From Kiritimatiellia bacterium (GTDB lineage: Bacteria > Verrucomicrobiota > Kiritimatiellia > RFP12 > UBA1067): a stretch of 64,000 bases of DNA. Below the pieces are notes generated by a model. It did no database searches. It was given only the letters and a program-made list of their open reading frames with translations, and had not been told where the DNA came from. Shown in pieces: positions 43,813 through 53,794 of this stretch. Every line of letters starts with the position of its first letter. Position 1 is the stretch's first letter. The stretch lies in contig JAFXEU010000023.1 in NCBI GenBank assembly GCA_017520845.1, positions 20,752 through 84,751 of the forward strand, read 5' to 3'. The position numbers and the translations under genes are program-made.

Positions 43813-43825
43813 GATGTTTCCTTTT

Positions 43826-43865
43826 AGTTTAGAGTTCAGAGTTCAGTGTTTAGAGTTTAGAGTTT
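43826..43865. repeat. Degenerate tandem heptamers (AGAGTTT/AGAGTTC)
   Basis: Between the M18 and Gfo genes about five head-to-tail copies of AGAGTTT or AGAGTTC occur, touching the 3' end of the M18 gene. Confidence 0.8.
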
Positions 43866-45236
43866 TCAACTTCTTAAATAGGCGCTGTACGCGCAGTAGG
43901 TCTGATGGCAGTCGAACTTCGACGCGATCTCCCACGGAGCGTGCATGTTGAAAAGCGGAGTTCCCATGTCGAGAACCTTCATGCCGAAGCGCGACATGTA
44001 CTGGGCGATGGTTCCGCCGCCGCCCTTCTCCATCTTTCCGAGTTCGGCCATCTGCCACGTTACGCCGCCCTCGTCCATGATCTTGCGGATTTCGGCGACG
44101 AACTCGGGACCGCAGTCGCTTGAACCGCCCTTTGACGTTCCGCCGGTGTACTTGGAAGCGGCGGGACCCTTATGGAGATACGCGGCGTTGCCGGTCGAAT
44201 TGACGTCAGGGAAATGCGGATCGAAGGCGGCGGTCACGTCGGCCGAAAGCATGGACGAGCGCTCGAGCGCGCGGCGGACCATAATGTCGCGCGCGTCCTT
44301 CTCCTGGCGTTCGATGAATTCGGCGACCGTGTTCTCAAAGAAGCTCGACTGCATGCCCGTCGACCCCATCGAGCCGATCTCCTCCTTGTCGCACATGAGA
44401 ATCGAAGCGGTGACTTCGGGAGTTTTACCTTCCGCAGCGTCGATGAGAGCCATAAGCCCGGCGAACGAGCAGACGCGGTCGTCGTGGCCGTATCCGGCGA
44501 TAAGCGCGCGGTCGAAACCGACTTCGCGCGGCATTCCGGCGGGAACGATCTCAAGCTCGGCGGAAAGAAGATCGGCCTCGTCGATTTTATACGTCTTCTT
44601 CAGATATTCGACTAAAGCGTTCTTATCGCCCTTGGGCGCGGCGTCCTTGTCGTCGTCCTTTTTGGCCTTCGCGTAGGTCGACCAGCCGATAACATCGAGA
44701 TCTTCGGCGGGGAAGAATTCGTCACGCGTCTTCTTAGCCTGATCGTAACCCAAATGGGGAAGAATATCGCTGATGAGAAAGATCGGATCGCCCGGCTTGT
44801 CGCCCACGGCGATATCGACATTGGAGCCGTCCTTGCGGATCACCGTTCCGTAAAGCGCGAGCGGCATCGTAAGCCACTGGTACTTCTTGATTCCGCCGTA
44901 GATGTGGCAGTCGAAATAGACGAGACCGCCCTTCTCATAGAGAGGTTTCGGCTTGAGATCAAGTCTCGGCGCGTCGGTATGGCCGCCTACGACTTTGAGC
45001 CCGGTCTCGGCGATCGGCTTTCTGCCGATGACGGCGGCCATAATCGTGCGGCCTTCATAACCGCGGTAAACCTTGTCGCCCGCTTTGAGTTTTTTAAACG
45101 ACGAAAGTTCCTTGAACCCCTTCGCCTCAAGGCGACGGACGCTCTCGGAATAACTCAGGCGCTCGGTCTTCGCGGTGCCGAGATATTCCATATATTCTTT
45201 ACAATATTTCTCAAGAGACAGATATTTCATTTTCAT
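43866..45236 (-). CDS. M18-family zinc aminopeptidase
   Basis: The 456-residue protein matches M18 aminopeptidases (aspartyl aminopeptidase group). Zinc ligands are in GGHTDAPRLDLKP (about 84-96), YGHDDRVCSF (about 250-259), CDKEEIGSMGS (about 289-299, with the catalytic Glu pair) and a C-terminal LFNMHAPWEIASKFD (about 428-442). It removes N-terminal acidic or other residues from peptides in the cytosol. An extended minus-10 ends 9 nt before the ATG. The ATG is followed by a second in-frame ATG three codons on. Confidence 0.93.
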   Translation of the reverse strand: MKMKYLSLEKYCKEYMEYLGTAKTERLSYSESVRRLEAKGFKELSSFKKLKAGDKVYRGYEGRTIMAAVIGRKPIAETGLKVVGGHTDAPRLDLKPKPLYEKGGLVYFDCHIYGGIKKYQWLTMPLALYGTVIRKDGSNVDIAVGDKPGDPIFLISDILPHLGYDQAKKTRDEFFPAEDLDVIGWSTYAKAKKDDDKDAAPKGDKNALVEYLKKTYKIDEADLLSAELEIVPAGMPREVGFDRALIAGYGHDDRVCSFAGLMALIDAAEGKTPEVTASILMCDKEEIGSMGSTGMQSSFFENTVAEFIERQEKDARDIMVRRALERSSMLSADVTAAFDPHFPDVNSTGNAAYLHKGPAASKYTGGTSKGGSSDCGPEFVAEIRKIMDEGGVTWQMAELGKMEKGGGGTIAQYMSRFGMKVLDMGTPLFNMHAPWEIASKFDCHQTYCAYSAYLRS

Positions 45237-45245
45237 ACTTTTAAA

Positions 45246-45254
45246 ATTATAGCA
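45246..45254 (-). promoter_or_regulatory. Extended minus-10 promoter of the M18 gene
   Basis: The minus strand reads TGCTATAAT, with 9 nt between it and the ATG at 45236. Confidence 0.65.
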
Positions 45255-45291
45255 AATACAAGCCTGATTCTTCCATAGTTTTTTTGGAAAA

Positions 45292-46749
45292 TCAATACTT
45301 CACGGACGGGCGGCGGCGGTAATCATAAATAGCCCACATGACAAGCGCCGCGGCCATGTACCACACCGCGCATTCCAGCAGCGACCATTTCTCTATTTCA
45401 AAGTTCGACCAGCCCATGGCGCCGGCGAGATGCGCCAAAGCCAGCAGCACGGATGTCGTCATGTGCGCCGCAGCGCTGAAAAAGCCCGCAAGAAAAGACG
45501 AAACATAGCTGAAAGTAACGCCCAGCGCGGTCAGAACAACGCTCAAACCCGCGATCGGCACGGCGATAACGTTCACAAAAAGACCGCTCGGGGTGATAAC
45601 GGCGAACGTTGCCGCTATTATCGGAACGCCGAAAATCCAGGCTACAGCCGTAGGGGCGAATACCTTGACAAAATTACCTTTCACGCCTTTCGCTATGTGA
45701 TTCCACATGACAAGACCCAGCATGACGGCGAATGAAAGCTGGCTGCCCGTGCTGACGAGCATTTCCGGGGAGAAAACATGCACCAGCGCGAAAGTCTGGG
45801 CCCACGCCGTCAAAGGATCGCTCCTTCGCCAGAACAGCGCTGCCGTCCAGCAGAGCGACGCCATCATTCCCGCTCTCACGGCGCTGGGACCCGCGCCGAC
45901 GAGCAGAACATAAAACCATATAAGCGGAACAAGGACGATCGCCCGGAAGCGCGAAGGAAATCCCGTAAACGACAGAAGAACCGAAAAAAACTTCGCGATG
46001 ATCAGGACATGCAGACCGGAAACCGCGAAAAGATGCGCCATTCCCGAATCGACGAATGCCTTGCGCGTCTCAGGGCCGATATGGGAACGCTCACCCAGAA
46101 GGAGAGCCTTGTTCAAAACCTCGACCTCGTTTTTCCCGCGAAGCCCCGCTCCGACGCGGGAGGAGAATTCAGATCGCGTGCGCGCGACAAAACCGCCGAC
46201 AGAGGAACGGGAAGATGAATCCTCGACACGTTTGGCTTCGGACCCGTTTCCCCGCACCCAGAAGCGCCTTCGGCCGAAAAAACCGTCTCGCGTTTCTCGC
46301 CCCATCCATCCCCGGCAGAGCCAGGTTTCACCCTCTCTTGGAACCGCCTCGCCGTCCGGAACGTAAAGATTTACAAGCACTTTTATGCCGCGCACCTCTT
46401 CCGGAAAAACCACCTTTCTGAAACCGCGGGACTCTTCGTGGAATTTCACGGACGACGGTATCGTAAAAACGGATTCAACAGGCTTTCCACGATTCAGTTC
46501 GGTCAGTTCGACAATCGTACGCGTACGCTCCGATATGCAGCTCCATGCAATAGCCGCCCCCGCGAAAAACACGCCCGGCAAGGGCCAGAACCGCCATCTG
46601 CAGCCGAAGGCAAAAAGCGTAACCAGAACGCCTGCCACAGCCACCGGCGGCCAGGCGGGATGCATAAACGGCAGCATAAACGCAACAGCCTCGCCGAAAG
46701 CGAGCGCCGCGCATAACGCAAACCATTTAGCCGCCGCCGTTGTTTTCAT
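45292..46749 (-). CDS. comEC: ComEC/Rec2-type DNA channel protein, short form
   Basis: The 485-residue protein has N-terminal helices, a soluble OB-like DUF4131 region (about 75-190) and the Competence domain with many helices (about 220-480; ETRKAFVDSGMAHLFAVSGLHVLIIAKF and PSAVRAGMMASLC). ComEC forms the inner-membrane channel for single-stranded DNA during natural transformation. The C-terminal MBL nuclease-like domain of longer ComEC proteins is missing. The ATG at 46749 is chosen over an upstream GTG because AAGGAAG lies 6 nt before it. Confidence 0.9.
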   Translation of the reverse strand: MKTTAAAKWFALCAALAFGEAVAFMLPFMHPAWPPVAVAGVLVTLFAFGCRWRFWPLPGVFFAGAAIAWSCISERTRTIVELTELNRGKPVESVFTIPSSVKFHEESRGFRKVVFPEEVRGIKVLVNLYVPDGEAVPREGETWLCRGWMGRETRDGFFGRRRFWVRGNGSEAKRVEDSSSRSSVGGFVARTRSEFSSRVGAGLRGKNEVEVLNKALLLGERSHIGPETRKAFVDSGMAHLFAVSGLHVLIIAKFFSVLLSFTGFPSRFRAIVLVPLIWFYVLLVGAGPSAVRAGMMASLCWTAALFWRRSDPLTAWAQTFALVHVFSPEMLVSTGSQLSFAVMLGLVMWNHIAKGVKGNFVKVFAPTAVAWIFGVPIIAATFAVITPSGLFVNVIAVPIAGLSVVLTALGVTFSYVSSFLAGFFSAAAHMTTSVLLALAHLAGAMGWSNFEIEKWSLLECAVWYMAAALVMWAIYDYRRRPSVKY

Positions 46750-46825
46750 TTTTTCTTCCTTCACAATCCGCTGCGCAAAGTCAAAAGAAGAAACGCGATA
46801 TGCAATCGGCCCCTTTATGAGAGAA

Positions 46826-47683
46826 TCACGAATCGATCACCATAAAGCGGGTGTTACGGGGAACCATCATATCCAGTTCCTTCATATCGTCTTCTCTCAA
46901 TTCGATGCCGCAACGTCCGAAATAATCCGTAAGGTTCGCCGGCGTTCTGTAATCGCCGGGCTTTACGAGGGCGTTTTTCGCCCCGTCAACGATGAAATAA
47001 CGTTTGAATATCTTGCCGTTCAGATAGAGATCGACTGCCCTGAGACGGCTCCTGAGCACAAGATAGAAACGCGGATGGTTCATGACTTTCATCTCACGGC
47101 CGACGACCAGTCTGGCAGCGTCCGTCAAACCGTTGAGCTTCATGAACGACGCGAGGGTTGAACCGTGCTCGCTCGCGATGCGCGAGGCCGTATCTCCGCT
47201 CTTTACCTTGATGCGCGCCACCCACTGCGGATTGTTCCTGTCGAACAGCCAGCTTAAATTCAGCTGCCCGAGACGGGGCAGCAGCTCATCGGCGACTGCC
47301 GCCGCGTCGGCCGTGCGCAACGCGAGAATCTGCTCGATCGTCGAGATCTGCATCTCGAGTTCTCCCGCCTCGGCGGATTTTTCAAGCCGCAGCAGCAGGC
47401 TGCGCAGTTTGGGCGAGCGGCCTTCAAGACGGCCTATATTGACGGGAGGCACGTTACTCAAAATTTCAGAAGCCTTGTGGTTTCGGGCCTCTATGGCGTG
47501 AGCGGGCTCTTCGGAACGTGAAACCGCGTCCGACTCCGAAGATATCCGCCCCAGCACCGTAACGATAAACGAAATCGCCGCGACAACGACAATGGCGACA
47601 ACGATCCACCCGAGACCGGACGACTCGTTGCGCCGGTCCCGGGGGTCCGTCTCTATACCGTATTTAAGCCTTGTCAGCGACAT
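46826..47683 (-). CDS. Membrane-anchored LysM protein with incomplete L,D-transpeptidase-like end
   Basis: The 285-residue protein has a single membrane helix (about 27-50), a helical middle region (about 95-155), a LysM domain (about 160-208; VKSGDTASRIASEHG, FMKLNGL) and a final part whose opening (FYLVLRSRLRAVDLYLNGKIFKRYFIVDGA) resembles the first strands of a YkuD L,D-transpeptidase. The catalytic His and SxGC-type Cys of YkuD enzymes are absent, so it probably binds peptidoglycan without cross-linking it. It lies 9 nt after yajC. Confidence 0.8.
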   Translation of the reverse strand: MSLTRLKYGIETDPRDRRNESSGLGWIVVAIVVVAAISFIVTVLGRISSESDAVSRSEEPAHAIEARNHKASEILSNVPPVNIGRLEGRSPKLRSLLLRLEKSAEAGELEMQISTIEQILALRTADAAAVADELLPRLGQLNLSWLFDRNNPQWVARIKVKSGDTASRIASEHGSTLASFMKLNGLTDAARLVVGREMKVMNHPRFYLVLRSRLRAVDLYLNGKIFKRYFIVDGAKNALVKPGDYRTPANLTDYFGRCGIELREDDMKELDMMVPRNTRFMVIDS

Positions 47684-47692
47684 AGTCCGCTT

Positions 47693-48001
47693 TTATTTCT
47701 GCTCCGGGGCAGACTCTTCAAATACGCCCTGCACGCAGGCGCGAAGAACTTCCATGCGTCCGTCGGTCGTCTCGACGATGAACGATTTCTCGGTGGCCTC
47801 GACGATCGTGCCGATGATGCCGCCCGCGAAAATGATCTTGGCGCCCGCGCGGAGCTCGTCGATCATTTTACGGCGCTCTTTCTCCTTGCGCTGCTGCGGA
47901 CGGATAAACATGAAGTAGAAAATGGCGATAAGCAGCAAGGGCATCATAAAACCCGCCCACGGTGAGCCTCCGGCGTTCGCCAGCATCAAGCAACTGTTCA
48001 T
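47693..48001 (-). CDS. yajC: Preprotein translocase subunit YajC
   Basis: The 102-residue protein has the single YajC transmembrane helix (about 16-36; AGFMMPLLLIAIFYFMFIRP) followed by RPQQRKEKER and a small beta domain (GAKIIFAGGIIGTIVEA). It assists SecDF at the inner membrane. It sits after tgt, the usual order, but secD and secF do not follow; a LysM protein does. AAGGAG Shine-Dalgarno present. Confidence 0.95.
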   Translation of the reverse strand: MNSCLMLANAGGSPWAGFMMPLLLIAIFYFMFIRPQQRKEKERRKMIDELRAGAKIIFAGGIIGTIVEATEKSFIVETTDGRMEVLRACVQGVFEESAPEQK

Positions 48002-48040
48002 TTTGTATTTTTCTCCTTGGTTGTTTTTTATTTGTTGACG

Positions 48041-49207
<1,167 letters not shown>

Positions 49208-49296
49208 TTTATACGTTGAATCTTGGAATAGATGAAACACAACCTTAAAAGAAAGAAATCTAACTAAAAACAAGCATCATAGAGGACAAATCTTTT

Positions 49297-50517
49297 ATGA
49301 ATAAAGCATTGCACGTATTCGTATACTTATTCCTCATCCTTACAGGTGTTGCGTTTTACTACACATACGAAGTATATAAGGATAAAGAAGAACTTTCCGA
49401 CCGCAACAACCTGTTGCGGAAGTACATCCGCGAAATCGTCATCAACATCGAGGACAGCAGCGAATACAAGTCCGCCGCGAAGGGGCCCGCCGATGACGAG
49501 AATTCCGATTCCCAGCCTTACAAAAAGGACACGTCCCCGACTGATGCCGAGTGGTCCAACAAATACGTAGCCACCGAGGGCAGACCCGCCCAGCGCACGC
49601 AGGACGAAATTCAGATGGAGAACGTTCTCAGAGGTTCCGAAAACTGGTCTTACGATCTCGAGAAGAACGATCACAAGACGAAGACGTGGAATCCGAGCAC
49701 CGACGACAAGAAGCTTCGCACCATCTACGTCGACAGCGAGGCGGCCGGAAAAGTCACCGACGGCTCCGAGGCCGACAGATTCCTCAGATCAATCGTGGAC
49801 GCATGCAAGGCCCAGAGAGAACGCCTCAACAAAACGCGTGACGCGCTTCCCTCCCTGCGCCTTGTCATCGAAGACCTCGTTAAAGAGATCAACGGCCTCA
49901 AGCCGCAGATCCGCGACGCCAACGCCACGATCATCGCCCGCGACGTGACTATCGAGGATCTTACGGGCCAGAAGACCAAGCTCGAGAGCGAGCTCGTCGA
50001 GCGCAAGTCTGAAATCGAGCGACTCAAGGGCGATGTCATTTCCCTCAAGGACGAAGTAACCTCCGCCAAGGAAGAGACCGAAACGGCCAAGGAAGAGCTC
50101 GCCAAGGAAAAAGAGATGGTCGAGAAGCTTAAGAAGATGGTTCAGGATCTTCAGAAGAGCATCTACAGCCAGGCGGCGGTAGCCGGCAACAACGCCGGTG
50201 AAGTCGGCAGCGCCGTCACGTCCGTCTCCGCCGGCAACAAGGGCAAGATCATCGAGGTCGACAACGACGCCGTCTTCGCGATCATCGAAGTCACGCCCGA
50301 AGCGATGAAGGAGCTCAAGGGCAACGACCTCATGAGACCTCTCCCGCTGCTTGAGTTCGTCGTAACGCGTCCCGGCTTCAATGGTCCCGCCGGTGAAATC
50401 GTCGGCCGCATCCGCCTGAGACAGGAAGTCGTCGGCAAGAACTGGATCATCTGCGACATCCTCGCCAACTGGTCCCAGGACAATCTCAAGAAAGACGATG
50501 TCATTATCGCCGACTAA
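49297..50517 (+). CDS. Membrane-anchored coiled-coil protein, unknown
   Basis: The 406-residue protein has one N-terminal helix (about 5-24; VFVYLFLILTGVAFYY), a polar acidic linker (about 50-160), a long coiled coil (about 165-295, heptads rich in Lys and Glu with KEETETAKEELAKEKEMVEK) and a globular C-terminal domain (about 310-406; ending KNWIICDILANWSQDNLKKDDVIIAD). I do not recognise the family. The fold and topology suggest a periplasmic structural or envelope-spanning part. The next ORF, a lipoprotein, starts 20 nt before its stop, so the two are probably one unit. Confidence 0.85.
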   Translation: MNKALHVFVYLFLILTGVAFYYTYEVYKDKEELSDRNNLLRKYIREIVINIEDSSEYKSAAKGPADDENSDSQPYKKDTSPTDAEWSNKYVATEGRPAQRTQDEIQMENVLRGSENWSYDLEKNDHKTKTWNPSTDDKKLRTIYVDSEAAGKVTDGSEADRFLRSIVDACKAQRERLNKTRDALPSLRLVIEDLVKEINGLKPQIRDANATIIARDVTIEDLTGQKTKLESELVERKSEIERLKGDVISLKDEVTSAKEETETAKEELAKEKEMVEKLKKMVQDLQKSIYSQAAVAGNNAGEVGSAVTSVSAGNKGKIIEVDNDAVFAIIEVTPEAMKELKGNDLMRPLPLLEFVVTRPGFNGPAGEIVGRIRLRQEVVGKNWIICDILANWSQDNLKKDDVIIAD

Positions 50518-50662
50518 ATTTGCGCTGGCGGTTCTCGCCGGGCTCCTGCTGGGCGGCTGCATAGCCGACTCTGCCGAAGACTCCCAGCTCCCGTGGTCTT
50601 CAAACAGATCATGGGAGGGGCTGATGCCCATCGCGCCTTCGGTGATGGACCGCTACGATTAA
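50498..50662 (+). CDS. Small lipoprotein overlapping the coiled-coil gene
   Basis: A 54-codon ORF starts with ATG inside the end of the preceding gene and reads MSLSPTKFALAVLAGLLLGG then CIADSAEDSQLPWSS and so on to MDRYD. It has a classical signal peptide and lipobox (LLGGC, lipidated Cys21). The mature peptide is only about 34 residues and carries LPWSSNRSWEGLMP. Overlap with the upstream gene implies coupled translation, and the following pseudouridine synthase starts 11 nt later. Membership of a wider PVC lipoprotein group with an LPW...WEG motif is my recollection and should be tested. Confidence 0.8.
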   Translation: MSLSPTKFALAVLAGLLLGGCIADSAEDSQLPWSSNRSWEGLMPIAPSVMDRYD

Positions 50663-50673
50663 CGGAGTCTTAA

Positions 50674-51612
50674 GTGATAGAGAACACAATCATCACAAAT
50701 ACGGAAAGCGGCGTTCGATTGGACGCCGCTTTATTGTCGCACTGTCGGACATCGTCTCGCGCATTCATCCGCGAAGCGATCGCTCGGGGCGATATACTTC
50801 TCAACGGCCGAACCGTGCCCAAAGGAATAAAGCTAAAAGGCGGAGAGCGGATCACGGTAGTGCGGCTTATGGAATCTGCCGACAATCTCGTGAAGCCTAA
50901 CGCGTCGATCAGACTTCGGACCGTTTTCGAGGACGATGCCCTTCTCGCTTTCGACAAGCCGTGCGCGATGCCTGTTCAGCCGCTGTCGTGCGACGAAACG
51001 GGGACATTGATGAACGGCGTCGTGGCGCGCTATCCGGAGTGTACGCCGTTGGGCGACAGACCTCTTATGGCGGGAGCTCTCCATCGTATAGACGCAGACA
51101 CCTCCGGTCTCGTTCTCGTTGCGCGCTCGGCGGAATCGTTCGAAAATCTCCGTGCGCAGTTTTCGGCGCAAACGGTGCGAAAGACATACCTCGCTCTCGT
51201 CGAAGGCGCCGTCGCCATCGGAGGAACGCTTGAGAACGATCTTATACACGCCCCTTCGCTTCCGTTCTGCAGAATGATCGACTACCGCAACAACCGGCTT
51301 TGCGAATCGGAAAAAGCGAAGACGCGACCTTTGCACGCTGTAACTCAATTCAAGCCAATCGCAAGAACGTGCGTCGAGAACGAAGAGCGCACACTTCTGG
51401 AAGTTACGATTTATACGGGCGTCACCCATCAGATACGCGCGCAGCTCGCGATGGCGGGAATGCACATAATCAACGACCGTCTTTACGGCGCTTTCGCGAT
51501 CGAGAACCAGACCGGTCATTGTCTCCACGCGTACTCGGCCGGATTCAATCACCCGATCACCGGCGAAGAGACGGTAATCCAGACGGAATACCCGCCGTGG
51601 GCGAAATTTTAA
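50674..51612 (+). CDS. RluA-family RNA pseudouridine synthase with S4 domain
   Basis: The 312-residue protein starts at a GTG with a GGAG Shine-Dalgarno 6 nt before it. An S4 RNA-binding domain (about 12-72; VRLDAALLSHCRTSSRAFIREAI, ILLNGRTVPKG) precedes the RluA core with catalytic HRIDADTSG (about 130-138, Asp nucleophile; the usual Leu is Ile and the usual Arg is Ala). THQIRAQLAMAGM is near residue 250. It modifies rRNA, as RluC/RluD do, though the site is not known. It converges on murA with only 6 nt between stops. Confidence 0.9.
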   Translation: MIENTIITNTESGVRLDAALLSHCRTSSRAFIREAIARGDILLNGRTVPKGIKLKGGERITVVRLMESADNLVKPNASIRLRTVFEDDALLAFDKPCAMPVQPLSCDETGTLMNGVVARYPECTPLGDRPLMAGALHRIDADTSGLVLVARSAESFENLRAQFSAQTVRKTYLALVEGAVAIGGTLENDLIHAPSLPFCRMIDYRNNRLCESEKAKTRPLHAVTQFKPIARTCVENEERTLLEVTIYTGVTHQIRAQLAMAGMHIINDRLYGAFAIENQTGHCLHAYSAGFNHPITGEETVIQTEYPPWAKF

Positions 51613-51618
51613 TTTCCG

Positions 51619-52899
51619 CTACTTCCGCTCTATATTGGCGCCGAGCGCTTTCAGATTTTCCTCAACAGCCACATATCCGCGGTCGATCACTTTCGCGTTG
51701 TTGATCGTCGAGACGCCCTTCGCGGCGAGCGCGGCGATGACGAGCGCGATGCCGGCGCGGATGTCGGGAGACGTAAAGGATCCCGCGTAAAGCTGCGACG
51801 GGCCTGTCACGACGACGCGATGGGGATCGCACTGTACGATCTTGGCGCCCATCTGACGCAGGCTGTCGACGAAGTAAAGACGCGACTCGAACATTTTCTC
51901 GAAGAAGAGGCAGGTGCCTCGCGTCTGGGTCGCGAGAACGATCAGTACCGACATCATGTCCGACGGGAAAGCGGGCCAGGGACCGTCGGAAACAGACGGT
52001 ATGACGTCGCCCAGATCATAGCGCATTTTAAGACGCTTTTTCGGGATATACCTCAAGGTCTTCTCTTTAGCGTCAATCGTCCATGTTACTCCGAAGCGCT
52101 TGAACGCACCCTCCATTACGGCGAAAGGCTCGGGATCGATTCCCGTAAGAAGAATCTCACCGCCCGTAACCGCCGCCGCAGCCACATACGAGCCCGCCTC
52201 GATATAATCGCACCCGACACGCGCCGTGCACCCCGTAAGCGTTTCAACCCCTTCGATGGAAATGAGATTGGTCCCCGCGCCTGTTATCTTAGCGCCCATC
52301 AGATTAAGCATATTCGCCAGATCGACGATATGCGGCTCGCACGCCGCGTTGTAAATGACAGTTCTGCCCTTCGCGAGCACGCTCGCCATGAGAATATTCT
52401 CGGTAGCCATAACGCTCGCTTCGTCAAGAAGTATTCTCGCCCCCTTCAGTTCTCCTTTGAAGCGAAGAGTCTTGCGGCCCGCGACGGCTTTGGCTCCGAG
52501 GGCCTTAAAGCCCGCGAAATGTGTGTCCAGGCGCCTGTGTCCGATGGCGTCTCCGCCGGGGGGCGGCAACGACGCGCGCCCGACGCGCGCAAGCAAAGGC
52601 CCCGCAAAAAGGAAACTCGTCCTTATCTTCGAGGCGAGTTCCGCGGAAATCTTCGCGGTTTTAAGTTTCGGCGAAACGAGAGTGACCGTTCCCGCCTTAA
52701 CGTCGCGCGTGACCTTGGTTCCAAACGAGCGCGCCGCGTCCAGCATCGTGGACACATCGGAAATCGCGGGAACGTTCGTAAGCGTCACGGGCTCCGCCGT
52801 CAGGAGCGACGCGGCGATCATCGGAAGAACGGCGTTTTTATTGCCGGGAACGGCGTGAACACCGCTGATCGTTTTACCGCCTTGTATTTTAAGCAACAT
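51619..52899 (-). CDS. murA: UDP-N-acetylglucosamine 1-carboxyvinyltransferase with Asp at the fosfomycin site
   Basis: The 426-residue enzyme starts peptidoglycan synthesis by adding enolpyruvate to UDP-GlcNAc. The catalytic Lys lies in VPGNKNAVLPM (K21). In the active-site loop the usual GGC reads PPPGGDAIGHRRLD, so the fosfomycin-target Cys (Cys115 in E. coli) is replaced by Asp117, as in the naturally resistant enzymes of Chlamydia and Mycobacterium. LPTDM-like FPSDMMSVL is near residue 313. Fosfomycin insensitivity is predicted. AGAGG Shine-Dalgarno lies 13 nt before the ATG. Confidence 0.95.
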   Translation of the reverse strand: MLLKIQGGKTISGVHAVPGNKNAVLPMIAASLLTAEPVTLTNVPAISDVSTMLDAARSFGTKVTRDVKAGTVTLVSPKLKTAKISAELASKIRTSFLFAGPLLARVGRASLPPPGGDAIGHRRLDTHFAGFKALGAKAVAGRKTLRFKGELKGARILLDEASVMATENILMASVLAKGRTVIYNAACEPHIVDLANMLNLMGAKITGAGTNLISIEGVETLTGCTARVGCDYIEAGSYVAAAAVTGGEILLTGIDPEPFAVMEGAFKRFGVTWTIDAKEKTLRYIPKKRLKMRYDLGDVIPSVSDGPWPAFPSDMMSVLIVLATQTRGTCLFFEKMFESRLYFVDSLRQMGAKIVQCDPHRVVVTGPSQLYAGSFTSPDIRAGIALVIAALAAKGVSTINNAKVIDRGYVAVEENLKALGANIERK

Positions 52900-52935
52900 T
52901 TACCGGAACTTTCCTCTCTAAAAAGATAAATAAAA

Positions 52936-53730
52936 TCACTTAAGCTCCATCCTCTTCGCCTCACGCACCAGCCCCTGGGAATAGGGATGCGACGGCGAAT
53001 CGAAAAACGCGGCGGGATCGTCAGATGTCTCGACTACGCGACCGTCTTTCATCACAGCCAATTTTGTAGCCATCTGAGAGACGACACCGAGATCGTGGGT
53101 AATCAGGAGCACACCGGAATTAGCCTGGTGGAGATCGCGCATCAGACGGAGAACCTGGGCCTGAATAGTCACATCAAGCGCAGTCGTCGGCTCATCGGCT
53201 ATTATAAGATCCGGACCAAGCATAAGCCCCATCGCGATCATGACGCGCTGCTGCATACCGCCGGAAAGTTCATGCGGATATGCTTTGGCGCGCGTAATCG
53301 GATCGGGTATGCCGACTTTCGTGAGCCATTCGAGGGCCATCGCCTCGGCCGCCTTTTTGGAAATTTTTTCGTGCAGAAGAATCGTCTCTACAAGCTGGGC
53401 GCCTATTCTGTGAAGCGGCGAAAGCGAACCCATAGGATCCTGAAAAATAACGCCGATGCGTTTGCCGCGGATGGATCGCAGCTGCGCGAGCGGCATCGAG
53501 AGCGTATCAACCCCATCAAGAAGAATCCGTCCTTTAGGATAAAATGCGGGAGGACTGGGCAAAAGACGGGCGACACTCATCGCGACGGTACTCTTTCCGC
53601 TGCCGGACTCGCCGACAATGCCGAGAACCTGCCCGCGCTCCAGAGTAAGCGATACGTCAAGGGCCGCAGGGGTCACCTCGCCCTCATCATTGCGGTAAGA
53701 TACGCTGAGATCATCTATTTCTAACAACAT
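52936..53730 (-). CDS. OppD/DppD-type oligopeptide ABC transporter ATPase
   Basis: The 264-residue ATPase has Walker A GESGSGKST (about 37-45), the LSGGMQQR signature (about 150) and Walker B with DEPTTALD (about 172-179), the DppD/OppD layout. No permease, binding protein or OppF lies in the window, so its partners are elsewhere. It is short: the C-terminal oligopeptide-specific zinc or Fe-S extension of DppD (about 60 residues) is missing. A frame from 53781 exists, but the ATG at 53730 gives the family opening MLLEIDDLSVSY. Confidence 0.88.
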   Translation of the reverse strand: MLLEIDDLSVSYRNDEGEVTPAALDVSLTLERGQVLGIVGESGSGKSTVAMSVARLLPSPPAFYPKGRILLDGVDTLSMPLAQLRSIRGKRIGVIFQDPMGSLSPLHRIGAQLVETILLHEKISKKAAEAMALEWLTKVGIPDPITRAKAYPHELSGGMQQRVMIAMGLMLGPDLIIADEPTTALDVTIQAQVLRLMRDLHQANSGVLLITHDLGVVSQMATKLAVMKDGRVVETSDDPAAFFDSPSHPYSQGLVREAKRMELK

Positions 53731-53794
53731 CGCTTTTTCTCTTTCTGCAGCCTCGTGAATAAAAGACAGACCATTCTCCAATATGCCACGCCGG

